Below, piece by piece: positions 1 to 11,599 of a stretch of DNA of 64,000 nt (position 1 is the first letter of the stretch; each line of letters begins with the position of its first letter). Position numbers and translations under genes: made by a program. Below the pieces are notes generated by a model that saw nothing but the letters and a program-made list of their open reading frames with translations, did no database searches and had not been told where the DNA came from. Source of the stretch: Pectinophora gossypiella (lineage: Eukaryota > Arthropoda > Insecta > Lepidoptera > Gelechiidae); the NCBI RefSeq assembly GCF_024362695.1, contig NC_065415.1:5559438-5623437 (forward strand), written 5' to 3'.

Positions 1-606
1 TAAAATCATATTGCAAAACATAAACATTTCTAGGTCTTGTTCTAAGTATATAATCATCGATATAAAGTGGTATATACTAAAGTAAACGTCGGCATTAACT
101 GCAACATCGAATATTGTAAACATTACATGGACTGCAGTAAGTAGTACAAGTAGCTTTATTGTTAAAAATCTGGATTTCGTGTAGAAACTTTCATTCATGC
201 TAGTACACAGGGCTGTATCAAGTCTCACGAAACACAAAAATATTTCTATAGTTTTGTTTCTGAGATAAAACAACGTTAGTATTATCATTGTAATGTGTTC
301 AATTATTACAATTATTGATGGCATTTCGATCATTACATCCGTCATGGTTGACATTCTAATTACCTTATTAGGAAGTTCTAACCCAGTTGAAAAAATGACG
401 ACATAGATGAATGCTAAAAGCAACACTATTATTTTATACTTTCCTTCAATTGGTACAATATCTCCTTCTTTAGTTACGTAGAATCGGAAAATTCCAAAAA
501 ATCTCTCACAGTACAACACCGGTTTAATTGAGAGCATGATATTGTTAACGTAGTTTTTCTTAATAGCACTTTTTTGTGATCTGTTATCTTCTGTAACCTC
601 GCTCAT
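1..606 (-). CDS. Gustatory receptor, N-terminal part (cut by window edge)
   Basis: The reading frame opens at ATG 606 and stays open for 202 codons to base 1, so the rest of the gene lies outside the window. The protein closely resembles the neighbouring receptor at 1081-2319 along its whole visible length. Shared stretches include SIKPVLYCERFFGIFRF against TIKPALFFERLYGIFRF, and a YLEQDLE segment. Hydrophobic stretches fit the first transmembrane helices of an insect gustatory receptor, which has seven helices and an intracellular N-terminus. The family forms ligand-gated ion channels in taste neurons. The visible part contains no intron, as in the neighbour. The characteristic C-terminal motif cannot be seen here, so assignment rests on paralogy. 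The ligand cannot be predicted. Confidence 0.85.
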   Translation of the reverse strand, partial: MSEVTEDNRSQKSAIKKNYVNNIMLSIKPVLYCERFFGIFRFYVTKEGDIVPIEGKYKIIVLLLAFIYVVIFSTGLELPNKVIRMSTMTDVMIEMPSIIVIIEHITMIILTLFYLRNKTIEIFLCFVRLDTALCTSMNESFYTKSRFLTIKLLVLLTAVHVMFTIFDVAVNADVYFSIYHFISMIIYLEQDLEMFMFCNMIL

Positions 607-965
607 TTTAATTCACAGTGTAGCTTAAGTTGTTATAAAATAAAGAATGCACGTTTTAATTATGCCACTAGGCGTTGTCAAATGAAATTACTGACTGAAT
701 GCTTTTAGTGTAATTGTTGGTGAGGTGACTAGCAACTGAAATTTGTCACTTTGTTTTCTAAAATAATATACCTAGCTTAAAACAATTAATCACTTGATGA
801 CAGGATAAACATATAGTAGGTATTATTTAATTAAAATGATTATATACTTATATTTGAATTGAGAGCCGTCGACGTCCAGAAAGATTATTTAAAAGACAAA
901 ATTCGACTTTTCGTAAAGTCCAATTATTAATTTGAAAATTACAGGTTTTCTTTTTAAAACACCTG

Positions 966-1083
966 GGAGTTTAAAATTCATCTGAAAAAGCAATATAGCT
1001 ATTTAATGTGCGCAAATTATGTCAACAAATGTCAAATAACAATGTTGCTTTTTTAGATGAATTGCTTCTATGTGTCCTTTTTA
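966..1083. mobile_element. MITE family E copy, degenerate
   Basis: This palindrome-like unit carries the inner motifs seen in family E copies at 17.1, 52.1 and 62.4 kb: AAAGCAATAT, a GCGCAAA core, TGTCAAAT and TTAGATGAATTGC. The end nearest the receptor reads as a decayed version of the family terminus (TTAAAATGGCCACATCGAAG). It overlaps the stop codon of the receptor gene. Confidence 0.6.
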
Positions 1084-2319
1084 AACGAAGTGAGATATTT
1101 GTATGATGACTATCAAATACGTAGTAGCAACACTAACAAACTTAAGCATCAGCTTGATGTCAACAGAGAACATGTCGTACACAAATATGCGGAGCGGCCA
1201 CGCATCTATCAGCTCCATGAACACCTTGGCTTGCACTCGCATGGTCCGCGGCAGGTCGTAGTCCATGATTATCTCATTGACGAGCAGCTTCGTGTTGTTG
1301 CGACAGGTCAGGAGGGTCTCGCACGTGAACGACATTACAGCGACACTGAAGATCGTGAGGATACACCAAATGATGACAGTTACTAACTGACCGGAGGTGC
1401 TGTCTGGAGTTCGAAAATAATACAGAGAGGCCCAAATGGTAATAACTACGTAAGTAAAAGTTGATACAAGATTCATAAAGATTTGAAAATTAAATACTTC
1501 GTTGATCAAAGAGCAAGTGTTTCCGATGGTGTCGTACATCGCAGCTAAATCACGAATCTTCATATTATTGTGAGACACTCGACCGATGAAATTGAATTGT
1601 TTATTAGTGACATCTTTATCATTGATGATGAATATTGGAGTCGTGTTGACGTCCTTTTCCTGCACAAACTTCATTAAATAATCGTTAACAATGTTTAATC
1701 TACTCCTTAACATCAGGATCATTTTGCAAAACACGAATATTTCAAGGTCTTGTTCCAAGTATAAAATCATCGATATAAGTTTGCGAATCTTAAATTCGTC
1801 GTCAGTTGAAATATCGGCAATTGTAAATATTAAATGAGTTACAGCAAGTAATATGAGGAACTTGATAGTCCGGGATCTGGATCTCTTGTAGAAACCTTCG
1901 TTCATGTTAATGCATAGAGTAGTATCAAGTTCCACAAAAGTTGAAAATATTTCTATAGTAGTCTCGCTGAGAAAGAATAAGGTTGTTATGACGGATGCAA
2001 CGTATTGAATAAGTATCACTATCGATGGTATTTCGTCCATAACATCCACCAAGATTCCTGTTCCACTTATAGTAGTTGGAATTTCTATCCACGCAGAGAA
2101 TAGAACTACGTAAAGACATGTTAGTAGAACCCCAAATACTTTCATTTTTCTGTCAATCGGTACAAAGCCATCGTTGGTTACGCCAAATCGAAAAATACCG
2201 TATAAACGTTCAAAGAATAGCGCTGGTTTTATTGTGTTGATGATGTCAACAATATTTCTTTGTTTGTTGACCAGATGTTCTATATTAACTTCATTGTCGT
2301 TTTCTTTATCTTCTTCCAT
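1081..2319 (-). CDS. Insect gustatory receptor, intronless, complete
   Basis: A single uninterrupted frame of 412 residues runs from ATG 2319 to TAA 1081-1083, the usual length for insect gustatory receptors. Seven hydrophobic segments are visible. The protein ends in the family signature T-Y-h5-Q-x (TYLIVIIQI, residues 400-408), followed by only four residues. These receptors are cation channels in gustatory neuron membranes, usually tuned to bitter compounds or sugars in Lepidoptera; the ligand here is unknown. It is a tandem paralogue of the partial gene at 1-606, on the same strand and about 475 bp away. The stop codon coincides with the terminus of a small inverted-repeat element (966-1083), so the 3' end may have been set by that insertion. 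No poly(A) signal was assigned. Confidence 0.93.
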   Translation of the reverse strand: MEEDKENDNEVNIEHLVNKQRNIVDIINTIKPALFFERLYGIFRFGVTNDGFVPIDRKMKVFGVLLTCLYVVLFSAWIEIPTTISGTGILVDVMDEIPSIVILIQYVASVITTLFFLSETTIEIFSTFVELDTTLCINMNEGFYKRSRSRTIKFLILLAVTHLIFTIADISTDDEFKIRKLISMILYLEQDLEIFVFCKMILMLRSRLNIVNDYLMKFVQEKDVNTTPIFIINDKDVTNKQFNFIGRVSHNNMKIRDLAAMYDTIGNTCSLINEVFNFQIFMNLVSTFTYVVITIWASLYYFRTPDSTSGQLVTVIIWCILTIFSVAVMSFTCETLLTCRNNTKLLVNEIIMDYDLPRTMRVQAKVFMELIDAWPLRIFVYDMFSVDIKLMLKFVSVATTYLIVIIQISHFV

Positions 2320-2392
2320 TTTAGAATTAGCCTTTATACCAACACGTATAGTTTCACCAAACGAAAGGGATAAAATGAATTCATTAAATTAG

Positions 2393-2889
2393 AATGTGAC
2401 ATCCAATAACATTTTTAATAACCAAATGCAATTATATTGAGTACTTTAACTGTTTACTTAGATGTCTGAAATAGTTACGTGTTTGTGTTTTTTGTAAAAG
2501 GCAATTTATTAATACATAGGTATGAAAAGCCTTCAAATAAACGTCAAATTTAATCATTTCAACGCGCAAACGTATTTTTTGTGTGTGGCACCTATAACGC
2601 CTGTTATCTTATGTTTGAAAGGCATAACATTTTCGGTTAGTATAATTTACTTTTTAGCGTACGAATTATGGCGTTGACAGCTACTCACCGAAATTTGATT
2701 CCCGCTACGGCGAGTCTCTTTATATAAATATAGAAAATAATGATGTCATGAATCTAATGTAGTGTTGTAGAGTGAGAGGCCTAGCGTGCGATTCATTTGT
2801 CTCTTGAGAGAAATAGGCATAGAGAGAAATAGATAAGTATCAGGTAATTTAACATGCAAAACAAAATGTTTAATATTGTTTATATTTTA
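2393..2889. other. Intergenic, nothing recognised
   Basis: This is AT-rich sequence between the gustatory receptor start and the 3' end of the JHBP-family gene. No exon, repeat or RNA gene could be supported. It should hold the receptor promoter, but no TATA/initiator pair stands out. Confidence 0.5.
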
Positions 2890-4934
2890 TTATGATTCAG
2901 TATCAAAAACATTTGTTATTCCAATTAGTTGCTCCTGCGTAACAGCTTTAAACAGCTGTTTAACATTTTTCAAAATACATGATATACCAAAATCCACAAT
3001 CGGTTTTCCAAACTCTTGAGCTACCATACGCCAGTTTTGATTCATGAAGTCTACTATCAAATTACCTGCAAAGAAATATTATACATTAAATAAAATCCAA
3101 GGTAAAAGTAATAAATAGGTAAACCTATAGAACAATTAAGTACGTAGTCGTTACATGAGTCATGTCAGGGGCCTTTGGCGGTTCAATAATAACCCTGACA
3201 CCAGAATTGATGAGATAAAAAAAGAAGAGAATAACACAGAAATTGCTGCGAGTAATGATGATGTATAGACAACGCAAATTGATTGTATAGATATATCGTT
3301 TTTATGGATGTATCATACTGATCACTTGTGAGTAATGGCTAATCATTTCATTAGTTATTGGCGTGTACAAATAGTCACGTTGACTGACATTTACTTTTTG
3401 ATCTTCGACCAACATGTGAATACGATCGTAAATAAAGTTAAACTTTTATGGATTTCCAAAGGACTTTAAAATCTCAAAATATATTTTAATATTCGGTATG
3501 GAAAACTGTTTTACAGTGGTATTATTAGTGGTTTTAACCACCACCAAGAACCACTGAATAAAAAACTGTTACTTGCAATTAGATATTTCAAAGAACACAA
3601 GGCGGTGGTAAAATTCCGTCAAAACCATCAGAGCGTGGCGTCGGGTATTTACATGAGATTCTAAATTCAAAACTTACTTATTTGCGGGTTTCCCTTGATA
3701 AGGTTAGTCATGCGGTAGAAGACTTGGCCCTCGAACGAGTGGTATGACTTGAACGCTCTGATTTCTAAATGTCTCTTGCCGTCATCTTGCACCGCCGATC
3801 CCAGCTTGGCCAAGAACTGGATCTTGATGTTCTCTGGAAAGTTGATAGTGTGAAAGTTATACGCAGGGAAATTATGCAAATATACAACATTTCTAAAAGA
3901 TTTTACATATTGTTGTTTCGATCTGCGTTCGAAATAAGGATTAAGTGTGATTTGCGGAAATGAACATTAAGAATTGCCTTGTATTGTCATATTTACACAC
4001 ACTACATACACACACACTAGTGTGTGTAATGTGTGTGTGTGTGTAATGTGCTGTGTGTATATACTGTATAAATTTGATTTATAAAATACTAAACTATAAT
4101 GACACTTACTGCATTTGATCGTAGAGTCACCATCCCCATCGATGGCGAACATGAGGAGCCGCCCTGATGACTTGTACTTCCCCTTGATAACCAAGCTGCA
4201 ATGGAACTGGAGATCTAAAGTATCCTTCACCATCCTGCAATGTTTCAAAACACCAAATAGGTCAACGGTTCACAGAGTATGTTTACAATTTATACTAACT
4301 AACAGTACAGAACAATGTCGAAGTGCATACTAACACAGTACGGAACTTTAGGTTGTTTTTGTTATTTTAAAACAATAGCCATGGCCAAATACGAAGGGAA
4401 ACATAAATAAAATTCAATCTCACCTAGCAGAATCGATGACACATTTCTTGAGACCTTTAGAGGAGCCTTGTCTAAATTCCAAATCCAAGTTGCCAGGCAA
4501 TTTTAGAGATAATTTTCTTATGATGAAAGGGTCCAAAGGTTCAGTGCCCAGGGAGGGATCGCCTTTTACAAAACTGGGTAACGCGGCTTGGATAGAATCC
4601 TTCAGACATTCTGAAGAATTGTTCTTGCAAGAGTAAGCAGCTGTGGGGAAAAATAAACTTCATTATTTTTTTCTCAATGGAAGTATAACAGGTATAATTA
4701 TAACTATCGAGATCGAAACCAAAGTTCGAAAGAAATTTAATACTTATGTAGAATAATCAATCTCTTACATTTGAATATGAAAACTTCTATAATAGCAATT
4801 TTATAAAAACAGAAAACTACCACTTTAGCCAAAATAAAACTATCAAATATTTCAACAAACTTACGTGTGAATATGTACTCGCTCGATCCTGCTACAAATA
4901 GGGTGAAAAACACAACACAATAAAATAATTCCAT
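2890..4934 (-). CDS. Haemolymph juvenile hormone binding protein / takeout family, five exons
   Basis: Exons (minus strand): 4865-4934, 4424-4640, 4110-4234, 3678-3833 and 2890-3065. All splice sites are GT-AG and the joined frame gives 247 residues. Residues 1-18 form a signal peptide (MELFYCVVFFTLFVAGSS). Mature features are the N-terminal C-x6-C pair (residues 28 and 35) followed by a GDPSLGTEPLDP segment (50-61), diagnostic of the JHBP/takeout fold, a secreted super-roll protein with a long hydrophobic tunnel. Family members bind juvenile hormone or other lipophilic ligands in haemolymph or sensory lymph, and the true ligand cannot be told from sequence. Length matches the family (about 240-250). 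The poly(A) signal AATAAA (2886-2891) overlaps the stop codon. The exon 3/4 intron contains a TG/CA microsatellite, and the last intron a SINE tail at 3155-3230. Confidence 0.92.
3985..4063. repeat. CA/TG microsatellite (imperfect, foldback)
   Basis: Runs of ACACAC are followed by TGTGTG, so the tract can fold on itself. It lies in an intron of the JHBP-family gene. Confidence 0.85.
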
Positions 4935-4990
4935 AGTGTACAATTGCAAGTTTACTGGTATCTACTGTGACTAAAAGGATCTTAATATCT

Positions 4991-5025
4991 ACTGATCCCA
5001 AATAAAAATGTTTGCCCAATTTATA
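4991..5025 (-). promoter_or_regulatory. Core promoter of the JHBP-family gene (TATA plus initiator)
   Basis: On the minus strand TATAAAT lies at 5019-5025 and an arthropod-type initiator TCAGT at 4991-4995. The spacing puts the A of TCAGT about 32 bp from the first T of the TATA box, which is typical. The predicted 5' UTR would be about 60 nt before ATG 4934. Confidence 0.55.
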
Positions 5026-5365
5026 CTAAAAGGATACCCATTAACAAAATCGAATACTACGATAAGTATCTGTCATTATCTAATTACCTACTAATGACGA
5101 AAAGGTGCATTGCATTTCTTTTTCCATTTAACTTATTTATCACCTAAAATAAATGTCTAATCAATTTACTAATGCTAGTAATGATTAAAACGTGCAGGTT
5201 CTTTTTTAATATTTTATTAGTAGATTAGATACGTACTAAACGATTTCTTATGAAAGGTCTTAGAATAATAAAATCATTTTACCGTAACTTAAAAAAATAA
5301 ATTTATTTACAATTATAATTATTTTGCAGTCTGTTTGCGTTAAATCTATTTTATTATAACTTATA

Positions 5366-8300
5366 TTATGTTTGGATCGGATAAACGTATTGTGGCATGA
5401 ATTTACTTCTAGTTCTAATGTCAATTGCGTATTGGTCGTCTTCGGTTGTACTTGTGAAGATGCTGTTGAGTACGTCGGGAGGGATGGTGAAGGCAGGGTC
5501 TGGCTGGCTGGGTTTGTTGGTTACCGGTACGTCTATGGTGGTAAACCTCGTCGGCTCCGGAGGATTGGTGCTTGGCTCTGAAGGGAGAGATGGCTGGCTC
5601 GGTCTGGTGTTATTCTTCTGACCCTGTGTATTACTGTCGGTAGCTACGACTGCCGTACACGCCGAGTTTCTTTGTAAGGAAACATCTGTAAATACAAAGA
5701 TAATTAAAACACATAATAACGGGTTCTTACCGCGTTTAAAATAGGGATATGGGACTCCCGATATTTCGACACTGTTGCAAGTCTCATATCCCTATTTTAA
5801 ACGCGGTAAGAACCCGTTATTATGTGTTTTAATTATGATAATAACCGCGTAAACTTAAAACAATGTATAAACACAAAGATGTCGTTGAAGTTTATTTCGA
5901 TGGTGTATGTTCTGGGTTTTGTCAACCCGTCACCATACATGTACATGTCTTTTGTTTACAATTAGTAAACAGTGGTGCTAATTCATGTAAATACCAACTA
6001 ATTTTATTTTAAGTTATATCTGTCATTTTCTTATCCGCCGAAAAGGAAAGGGACGGGTAATCGACAAGCATAAAATTTATGGAACACACGTCAATTTTAA
6101 GCACAAATCTAAACCAACCGTCTAAAAATTTTACATCCGTCAATAACCCGACACAGTTAAGTAGACAGCACGTCAAAAGGATTGCATACCAGGGACGTAC
6201 CTTTTGATTCGCCCGGGTTATTCATTCATTTACTCATTCTTCCTAAAATTAAGAGCTGTGAATCATCCGTCCCTTTCCTTTTCGACGGATATGAAAATGA
6301 CGGATATAACTTAAAATAAAATTAGGCGGTGTCTGCAGGAATCGGGGCCAGTGTCTACGTCCATCGTCGTTCGTCTGTAAGCGCCCAGTGGAAAAAAAAT
6401 AATTCAAGCTATTTGTGACTACAAAAATATTATTCAATTCAATTCTGGTTTTTGTATTATTAAGTAAAGATGATATTGTAATATTGTTTGACAACCACTC
6501 TAACCTGTCGTCTCTCGTAACGAATACCACATGAAATTCGTTTGACATGACTTATTGTAGAGTTGCCGCAAATGACATTAACTACTTTGCCGTAGCCATA
6601 AAAGTACTCAGATAATTGCAATGCAGGTAATAAGGCACACAAATCCCAGATATGTCCGTTTTGGGTTCAAAAAATATAAAGGTTTTTGAAAGTGCGACCT
6701 TGAACGGTGGTCCGGTCAATTATGCCGATTGCCGGTAGTTTCCCTACCCTAAGGTCGTAGCCATGTGGAACATATTTACCGGAACCATTTATTTTATACT
6801 TACCTTATAAGGTACACATACGTATCATAATTCGTGTATGAAAGCCTTCAAATATTTCTAGAACTTATTTATGAAGTACCAACTTTGATCGGAGTTTGGG
6901 GCATCTACAAACTATACTTACATACACTTTTAGATTTATTCAAGTAACTTACTAGTGACTGATAAACTTAAATCTCGATTACGTAAGTAGTACGTAGTTT
7001 TGTTTATCCGATGCGAAACATTATACATCAATGATGCAATCAATGCCTTTGTCGATATTTACTACTTGATTGCACTGCTTGCTACTACTTACAATGCTGT
7101 ATGCATCGCTGAAATCGTTTAGTGTCACTAAGTATATATCTTCTTCTTCTATTGTGTTGGTTGTCAGGTGGATTACCAACCCCATCAACCCTGGTGTCAG
7201 GGTTACTATTGAGCCGGCAAATGCTCCTGACATGTATGTTTTGTTTCAACTATGACACATACACACCTACATACATTGACACGTCCGTAATCCCTAAAAG
7301 GGTGGGCAGAGGTACAAGTATAATCAACAACTTGCAGCCATTGTAGATAACATGGCCAGCACAAGGCCATCACCATCAGCCTAAACCATTCCATAACTAT
7401 ATTTAAGTCATAACTATATTCCATTGTATTTAAGTCTATAAATTATGTAATACAAACTGGATTAAAAGAAAAGAAAGGAAAACATGAAACAGTAGGACTA
7501 GGGCCCTGTGCTGGGAGGTTTTCTGGCCACGTCTTTCCCTCAGCGTTACAGATTCCGATGTGGTAGTAGTTTTACAGCTAGTTACATAATATGTAATTTA
7601 ATTATGTTTGACGTTCAAAAAGCGCTAACTTTGTAAGCCAATTTTGAAAAATAAATATTTTTGATTTTTTTTTTTTTGAATATAATGGCGTATCCTTACC
7701 AACTCCACAATACGCGGCGCAGTCCAGTCTTCCAGGGTTGCCGTAGGTGACGTTGTTGGTACCGCACACAGGGTTGTACTCTGACGTCACAGGACACGAT
7801 CTAATGCAGTTAGCTATGGCTAGTGGGGACTTGGTGTTCGGATTGGCCGTAGTTGACGGTGTAACAGGACCCCTGAAATAGTATATCGTTATAAACATCC
7901 TCGTCGACAGCCCTAATCTAAGTTCCTTGGAATTACCACTAAGGCTGAGTTAGGAAAGCTTTAGACAGTATCTACAGAGTAAGTATTCGTCAAGTTGTGA
8001 GAGAGTTTTCCTAATATAAAGATGGTGTTCTGCCTTTTCGCCATTAAAAAATACGCAGATTTTCTTTTTCATTACGTTTCAAAAATTTTTTTATTGTCAA
8101 TATGTCTTGTAAATATACTTAACGTAGTAAATACTTTATCTTTAGGACGTCCAGAGCAGAGAACTCCATAATGGTTGTACGTTGTACTAATGAAAATGTC
8201 GTCCTCTCAGATTAATTTATATCATAATCATCATAAATCAACAGCCTATATGCGTCCCACTGCTGGGCACAGGTCTCCCCTCAATCAATCGGAGGGGGTA

Positions 8301-10013
8301 TGGAGCATATTCCACTACGCTGCTCCACTGCGGGTTGGTGGACGTCTTTTTACAGCTAACAGCCGGGAACAATGGCTTAACGTGCCCTCCGAAGCACAGA
8401 ATCATATTACTTTTTCAGACAAAAGGTGTATCCAGCCTGAAAAGTCCTTACCAAACAAAGGACAGTCTCTGATCTTGAGCCTAACGCTCTAACCACTAAA
8501 CCATGGAGGCTGTATTTATATCAGCCCTAAATAATAATATTGTCAAATTCTATACTGTGCTAAAAACATAAACAGATACTATACTACTTGAAACCAATCG
8601 ACAATCACATTAGTGAGACTTCACATAATATTTTTGCTGTATTAACGTTATCCCATTATTTTGATTCCCATAGTGACGGATATTCTATGTTTATCGTGGC
8701 TCAATTTTCACATACCTATTATGATTTTAAAGACGTCCTAATCCTAACATTATTTTAATATCATGTTGTGATCCACTAATCTCTGTGTTCTTCTTACACA
8801 CCGTTCAATATGTTTCCAACTAAAAATACTCGATGCATCACCAAAAATGTAGCTCGATACTTAATTATTATTCTGATCAGGACGTACGTTCTACTGATTG
8901 TTACCTTAAATACTATTCAAGTTAATATAAAAAATAAAAATAAAGACAATTTAACTTACCAAGTATTAGGACTACCGGTGTCCTCCCAGCTATTTGAATT
9001 GGGTCTTTGCTGGTCATACCATTCAGTGTTATGCCCAGATGGATCATACCAGCCAGGTCGCCCTTGATCTGTCCACGAGTTTGGCCTGTCTTGATTATTC
9101 CATCCGTTATTTGACCAGAAGTCAGGTTCTTGATTAGACCAGTTAGGTTTTTCGTGGTTTGGCCAAGGTTTCTGGTCTGACCAGGAAGAATGGCTGCCGT
9201 GGTTAGGCCATCCTCTAGGCAGTGAGTCAGTTTGCTCGCCTTGACTATCGGGCTCGTAGTCACCGGGATGATTCAATCGCCAGTATTCTTTATCTCCGCG
9301 TTTATGAGGGTTGTAGTGTGTAGGGTTGTATTGTGCAGGGCTGGGGTGGTGTTGTCGCGAGTCCCACCCGTGGGGTTTGTCCATCCAGTCGCCGCGATGT
9401 TCGTGATGCTCGAAGGGGTGGTGGAACTCACTATGCTTGTCCAGGCGGACCCCCGCATATGACCTCCCCGCCGTCAAGTGGCTCAGTAGTGTCACCACCA
9501 CTGTTGGTAAACATTCCATTAAATATTACTTTCATAACATGACAAAAGTAAAAAAAAATAAACTAACTTTCTTGCAAAAAATTACGATTGTGATCGTGGT
9601 CGTTTGTTAAAATATAACTGTTAAGAAACCTTGAAATTCCAAAACACCAAAATGTGTGGTCATTGCCACCCAAAAGTATAAGGAAAAAATCAAGAAAATA
9701 AATCTTACATATTTTTTTACTGAAAAAATTGTTTTGGACATGGTTTGCCGTAATTGATACATGCATGTAGAATTTTTTTATGATTTGTAATCATCCAATT
9801 ATCTTTGTTCTTAATTATATTTTGGTATTCAATAAGCAAGTAGTCATTATTTTTGTACGTAAGCCTCTACGCTCACGTAAATAATTGGAACTGAGGAAAA
9901 AAAATAAACGCCAATTTGTAAACGGATAGTGTTAATGCGATCATTGATTAGCTCCATTAACATAAACGATACACTAATAATGACTTACCGACAGTTGTGA
10001 TACACTTTTCCAT
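5366..10013 (-). CDS. K1: secreted single-Kazal protein with Trp/Asn/Pro-rich N-terminal region
   Basis: Exons (minus): 9989-10013, 8960-9500, 7700-7872 and 5366-5685, joining in frame to 352 residues. Residues 1 to about 23 form a signal peptide. Residues 24-188 are low complexity, His-rich first and then a long Trp/Asn/Pro/Asp-rich stretch with a Trp about every 6-10 residues (motifs such as SWSDQ, NSWTDQ, PGWYDP). The Kazal domain has cysteines at 211, 215, 225, 240, 244 and 256. Cysteine 6 comes from the last exon, which continues as a Pro/Thr/Ser-rich tail of about 96 residues. Residues after cysteine 2 are PVTSEYNPV. The domain should inhibit a serine protease outside the cell, while the flanking regions may anchor the protein in a matrix (inference). 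Poly(A) signal AATAAA at 5350-5355. A MITE lies in the last intron. Confidence 0.85.
5698..5838. mobile_element. Palindromic MITE, family C
   Basis: Two near-perfect arms of about 55 bp (5698-5753 and 5783-5838), each holding ATAACGGGTTCTTACCGCG or its complement, flank a short loop. The same arms recur at 14.07-14.22, about 43.63-43.73 (half only) and 61.32-61.41 kb. It lies in the last intron of K1, with no coding capacity. Confidence 0.85.
7138..7233 (-). mobile_element. SINE family A, tail fragment
   Basis: The fragment matches the tail of the full-length family A copies at 33.8 and 34.8 kb, including TCAACCCTGGTGTCAGGGTT and the final TTCTTCT. The tRNA-like head is absent. Further repeat-like sequence follows to about 7400. 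Intron of K1. Confidence 0.7.
7495..7575 (+). mobile_element. LINE 3' end fragment
   Basis: The segment beginning CTAGGGCCCTGTGC and running through GTAGTAGTTTTA is shared with 28.77-28.86 kb, where it precedes a (GAATTT)n tail. That is the usual arrangement for the 3' end of a non-LTR element. Confidence 0.45.
8238..8510 (-). mobile_element. SINE family B
   Basis: The minus strand starts with a tRNA-like head (TGGTTTAGTGGTTAGAGCG) and contains the body motifs shared with copies at 18.9, 23.9, 27.8 and 44.3 kb: CCGCAGTGGAGCAGCG, GAGGGGA, and CCCAGCAGTGGGACG near the end. The reading frame across it is fortuitous. Confidence 0.8.
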
Positions 10014-10137
10014 GACTTATTTTAGCACTTCACACTTATTTAGTTTAAAAATTGTTTTGAGATACTTTTTGTTTACGACCAACTGTGCCACGGTCAAGAC
10101 ACAAAGGTACACTATAGGCTTGTGTAAGACCGCTAAT

Positions 10138-10146
10138 GTTTATAAA
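10138..10146 (-). promoter_or_regulatory. Possible TATA box of K1
   Basis: TTTTTATAAAC on the minus strand lies about 125-130 bp before ATG 10013, in the right place for a short 5' UTR. No clear initiator was seen. Confidence 0.35.
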
Positions 10147-10955
10147 AACCCCCACCTAGTTTCCTCTCATAACCCGTTCCCGCACTGGATGAGACTGATG
10201 AATCATTTGACGGATCATCATTAACATTAATATCTTGTCATTGAGATAACCACATGTGTTAACCGCGTTACTCTCCTATTATAGTAGGTGTTTAAGTGCA
10301 TCGTTCGGTTTACCGTTAGCCGCGGTAAACTCCCTGCGTTTAAGGTAACAAGCTGGATTTATGAATAGTCCGGCATTCTCGAGTTTTTACAAGGATTCCA
10401 CAAAGAATTCGTAGAAATATGAGTAACATATACGTGAAGGATATTTAGACGGAAGAATAGATTATGTGTCAACATTATAGGTTGAACGGTAGCCGGAAAC
10501 AAAGAGATTTGTATATTGCATCAAACTGTTTTTATACAAAGAAACAGGATATGAAAAACCATTATTTTACTTCCATTGCGAAATAGTTTTTTAAGTTGGG
10601 ATACATGTCATGCAAAGTTTTACTTTATGTCGCCAGTGAGGGTATAACTAAATCTAAAATTTATGTACGTAAGTTATTTTCTTAACCCTACTTGTAAGTA
10701 CCTGTGTCCGTTATCCCTAAGGACAACGACAGGCTATAGCGTATCGGTGAGGGAATTTTATGTTACTTATAAGGTATTTCTAGTTTTGTTCAGGGATTTT
10801 AAAAGAAAATACAAAAATGTCAGTAATATATCGGTAACAGATTTCCCCAAAGAAAGAAGTAGGTACCTATTCTGAAAATTATTTCACAATTTTGAGTAAT
10901 TGTACCTATTTTTGATATACGATACTTGAAATGTCTACCGTTCATTTAAAATTAA

Positions 10956-11345
10956 AGGCGCGAACCTCGGCTCAGGGCGTCGTCTGAGAGGAAAAATATT
11001 TGAAAGAATTAATCGACCCTAGTGGGTCGATAGCGATAAGCGCTGAATGAGGGAAATCGTCGACCACGCCGGCGGGGTCGGTATCGGGGCCCTACTCTCA
11101 TCAACTCTGGTGTCAGGGTTACTATTGCGCTGCCAAAGGCCCCTGACTTGGCTCATGTAACGACTTCTTAGTTACATCAGTAAGTAGTGACTGGGACCAA
11201 CGGCTTAACGTGCCTCTCTATAATATAATAATATAATCGAATCGAATTCCGAATCGCACGGTCTTACTACGTCGCATCATCTTACTACATCTTACAATCT
11301 GGTGAACAGCCAGTAATGTCCTAACCAAACTAGGGACCACAAAGT
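10956..11345 (+). mobile_element. Element F fragment followed by a SINE A tail
   Basis: 10956-11095 carries the block with GGGCGTCGTCTGAGAGGA and CGACCCTAGTGGGTCGAT that recurs at 35.77-35.90, 38.15-38.23 (opposite strand) and 61.60-61.70 kb. It is followed directly by a decayed family A SINE in minus orientation (11096-11345). Confidence 0.65.
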
Positions 11346-11599
11346 ATTTTTTGTGATACATTTACTTAGATATTGCAATACAGATTGCAACCAGATCTAA
11401 GAAGAGGGCACCAACGTTATAATTTAATGCCCGCAACTGGTTACGATAATTTATGAAGCAATCGTGTTATTAGCAATATCGACCTTTTATTATAATCAAG
11501 TTTGACAAGTTTACAAAATTTAATGACGGCAAAATCAAATTGCGAACACCATGTCCTTTAAAATTGAAGGAAAATAAAGATAAAATTTAAATTGGTAAT

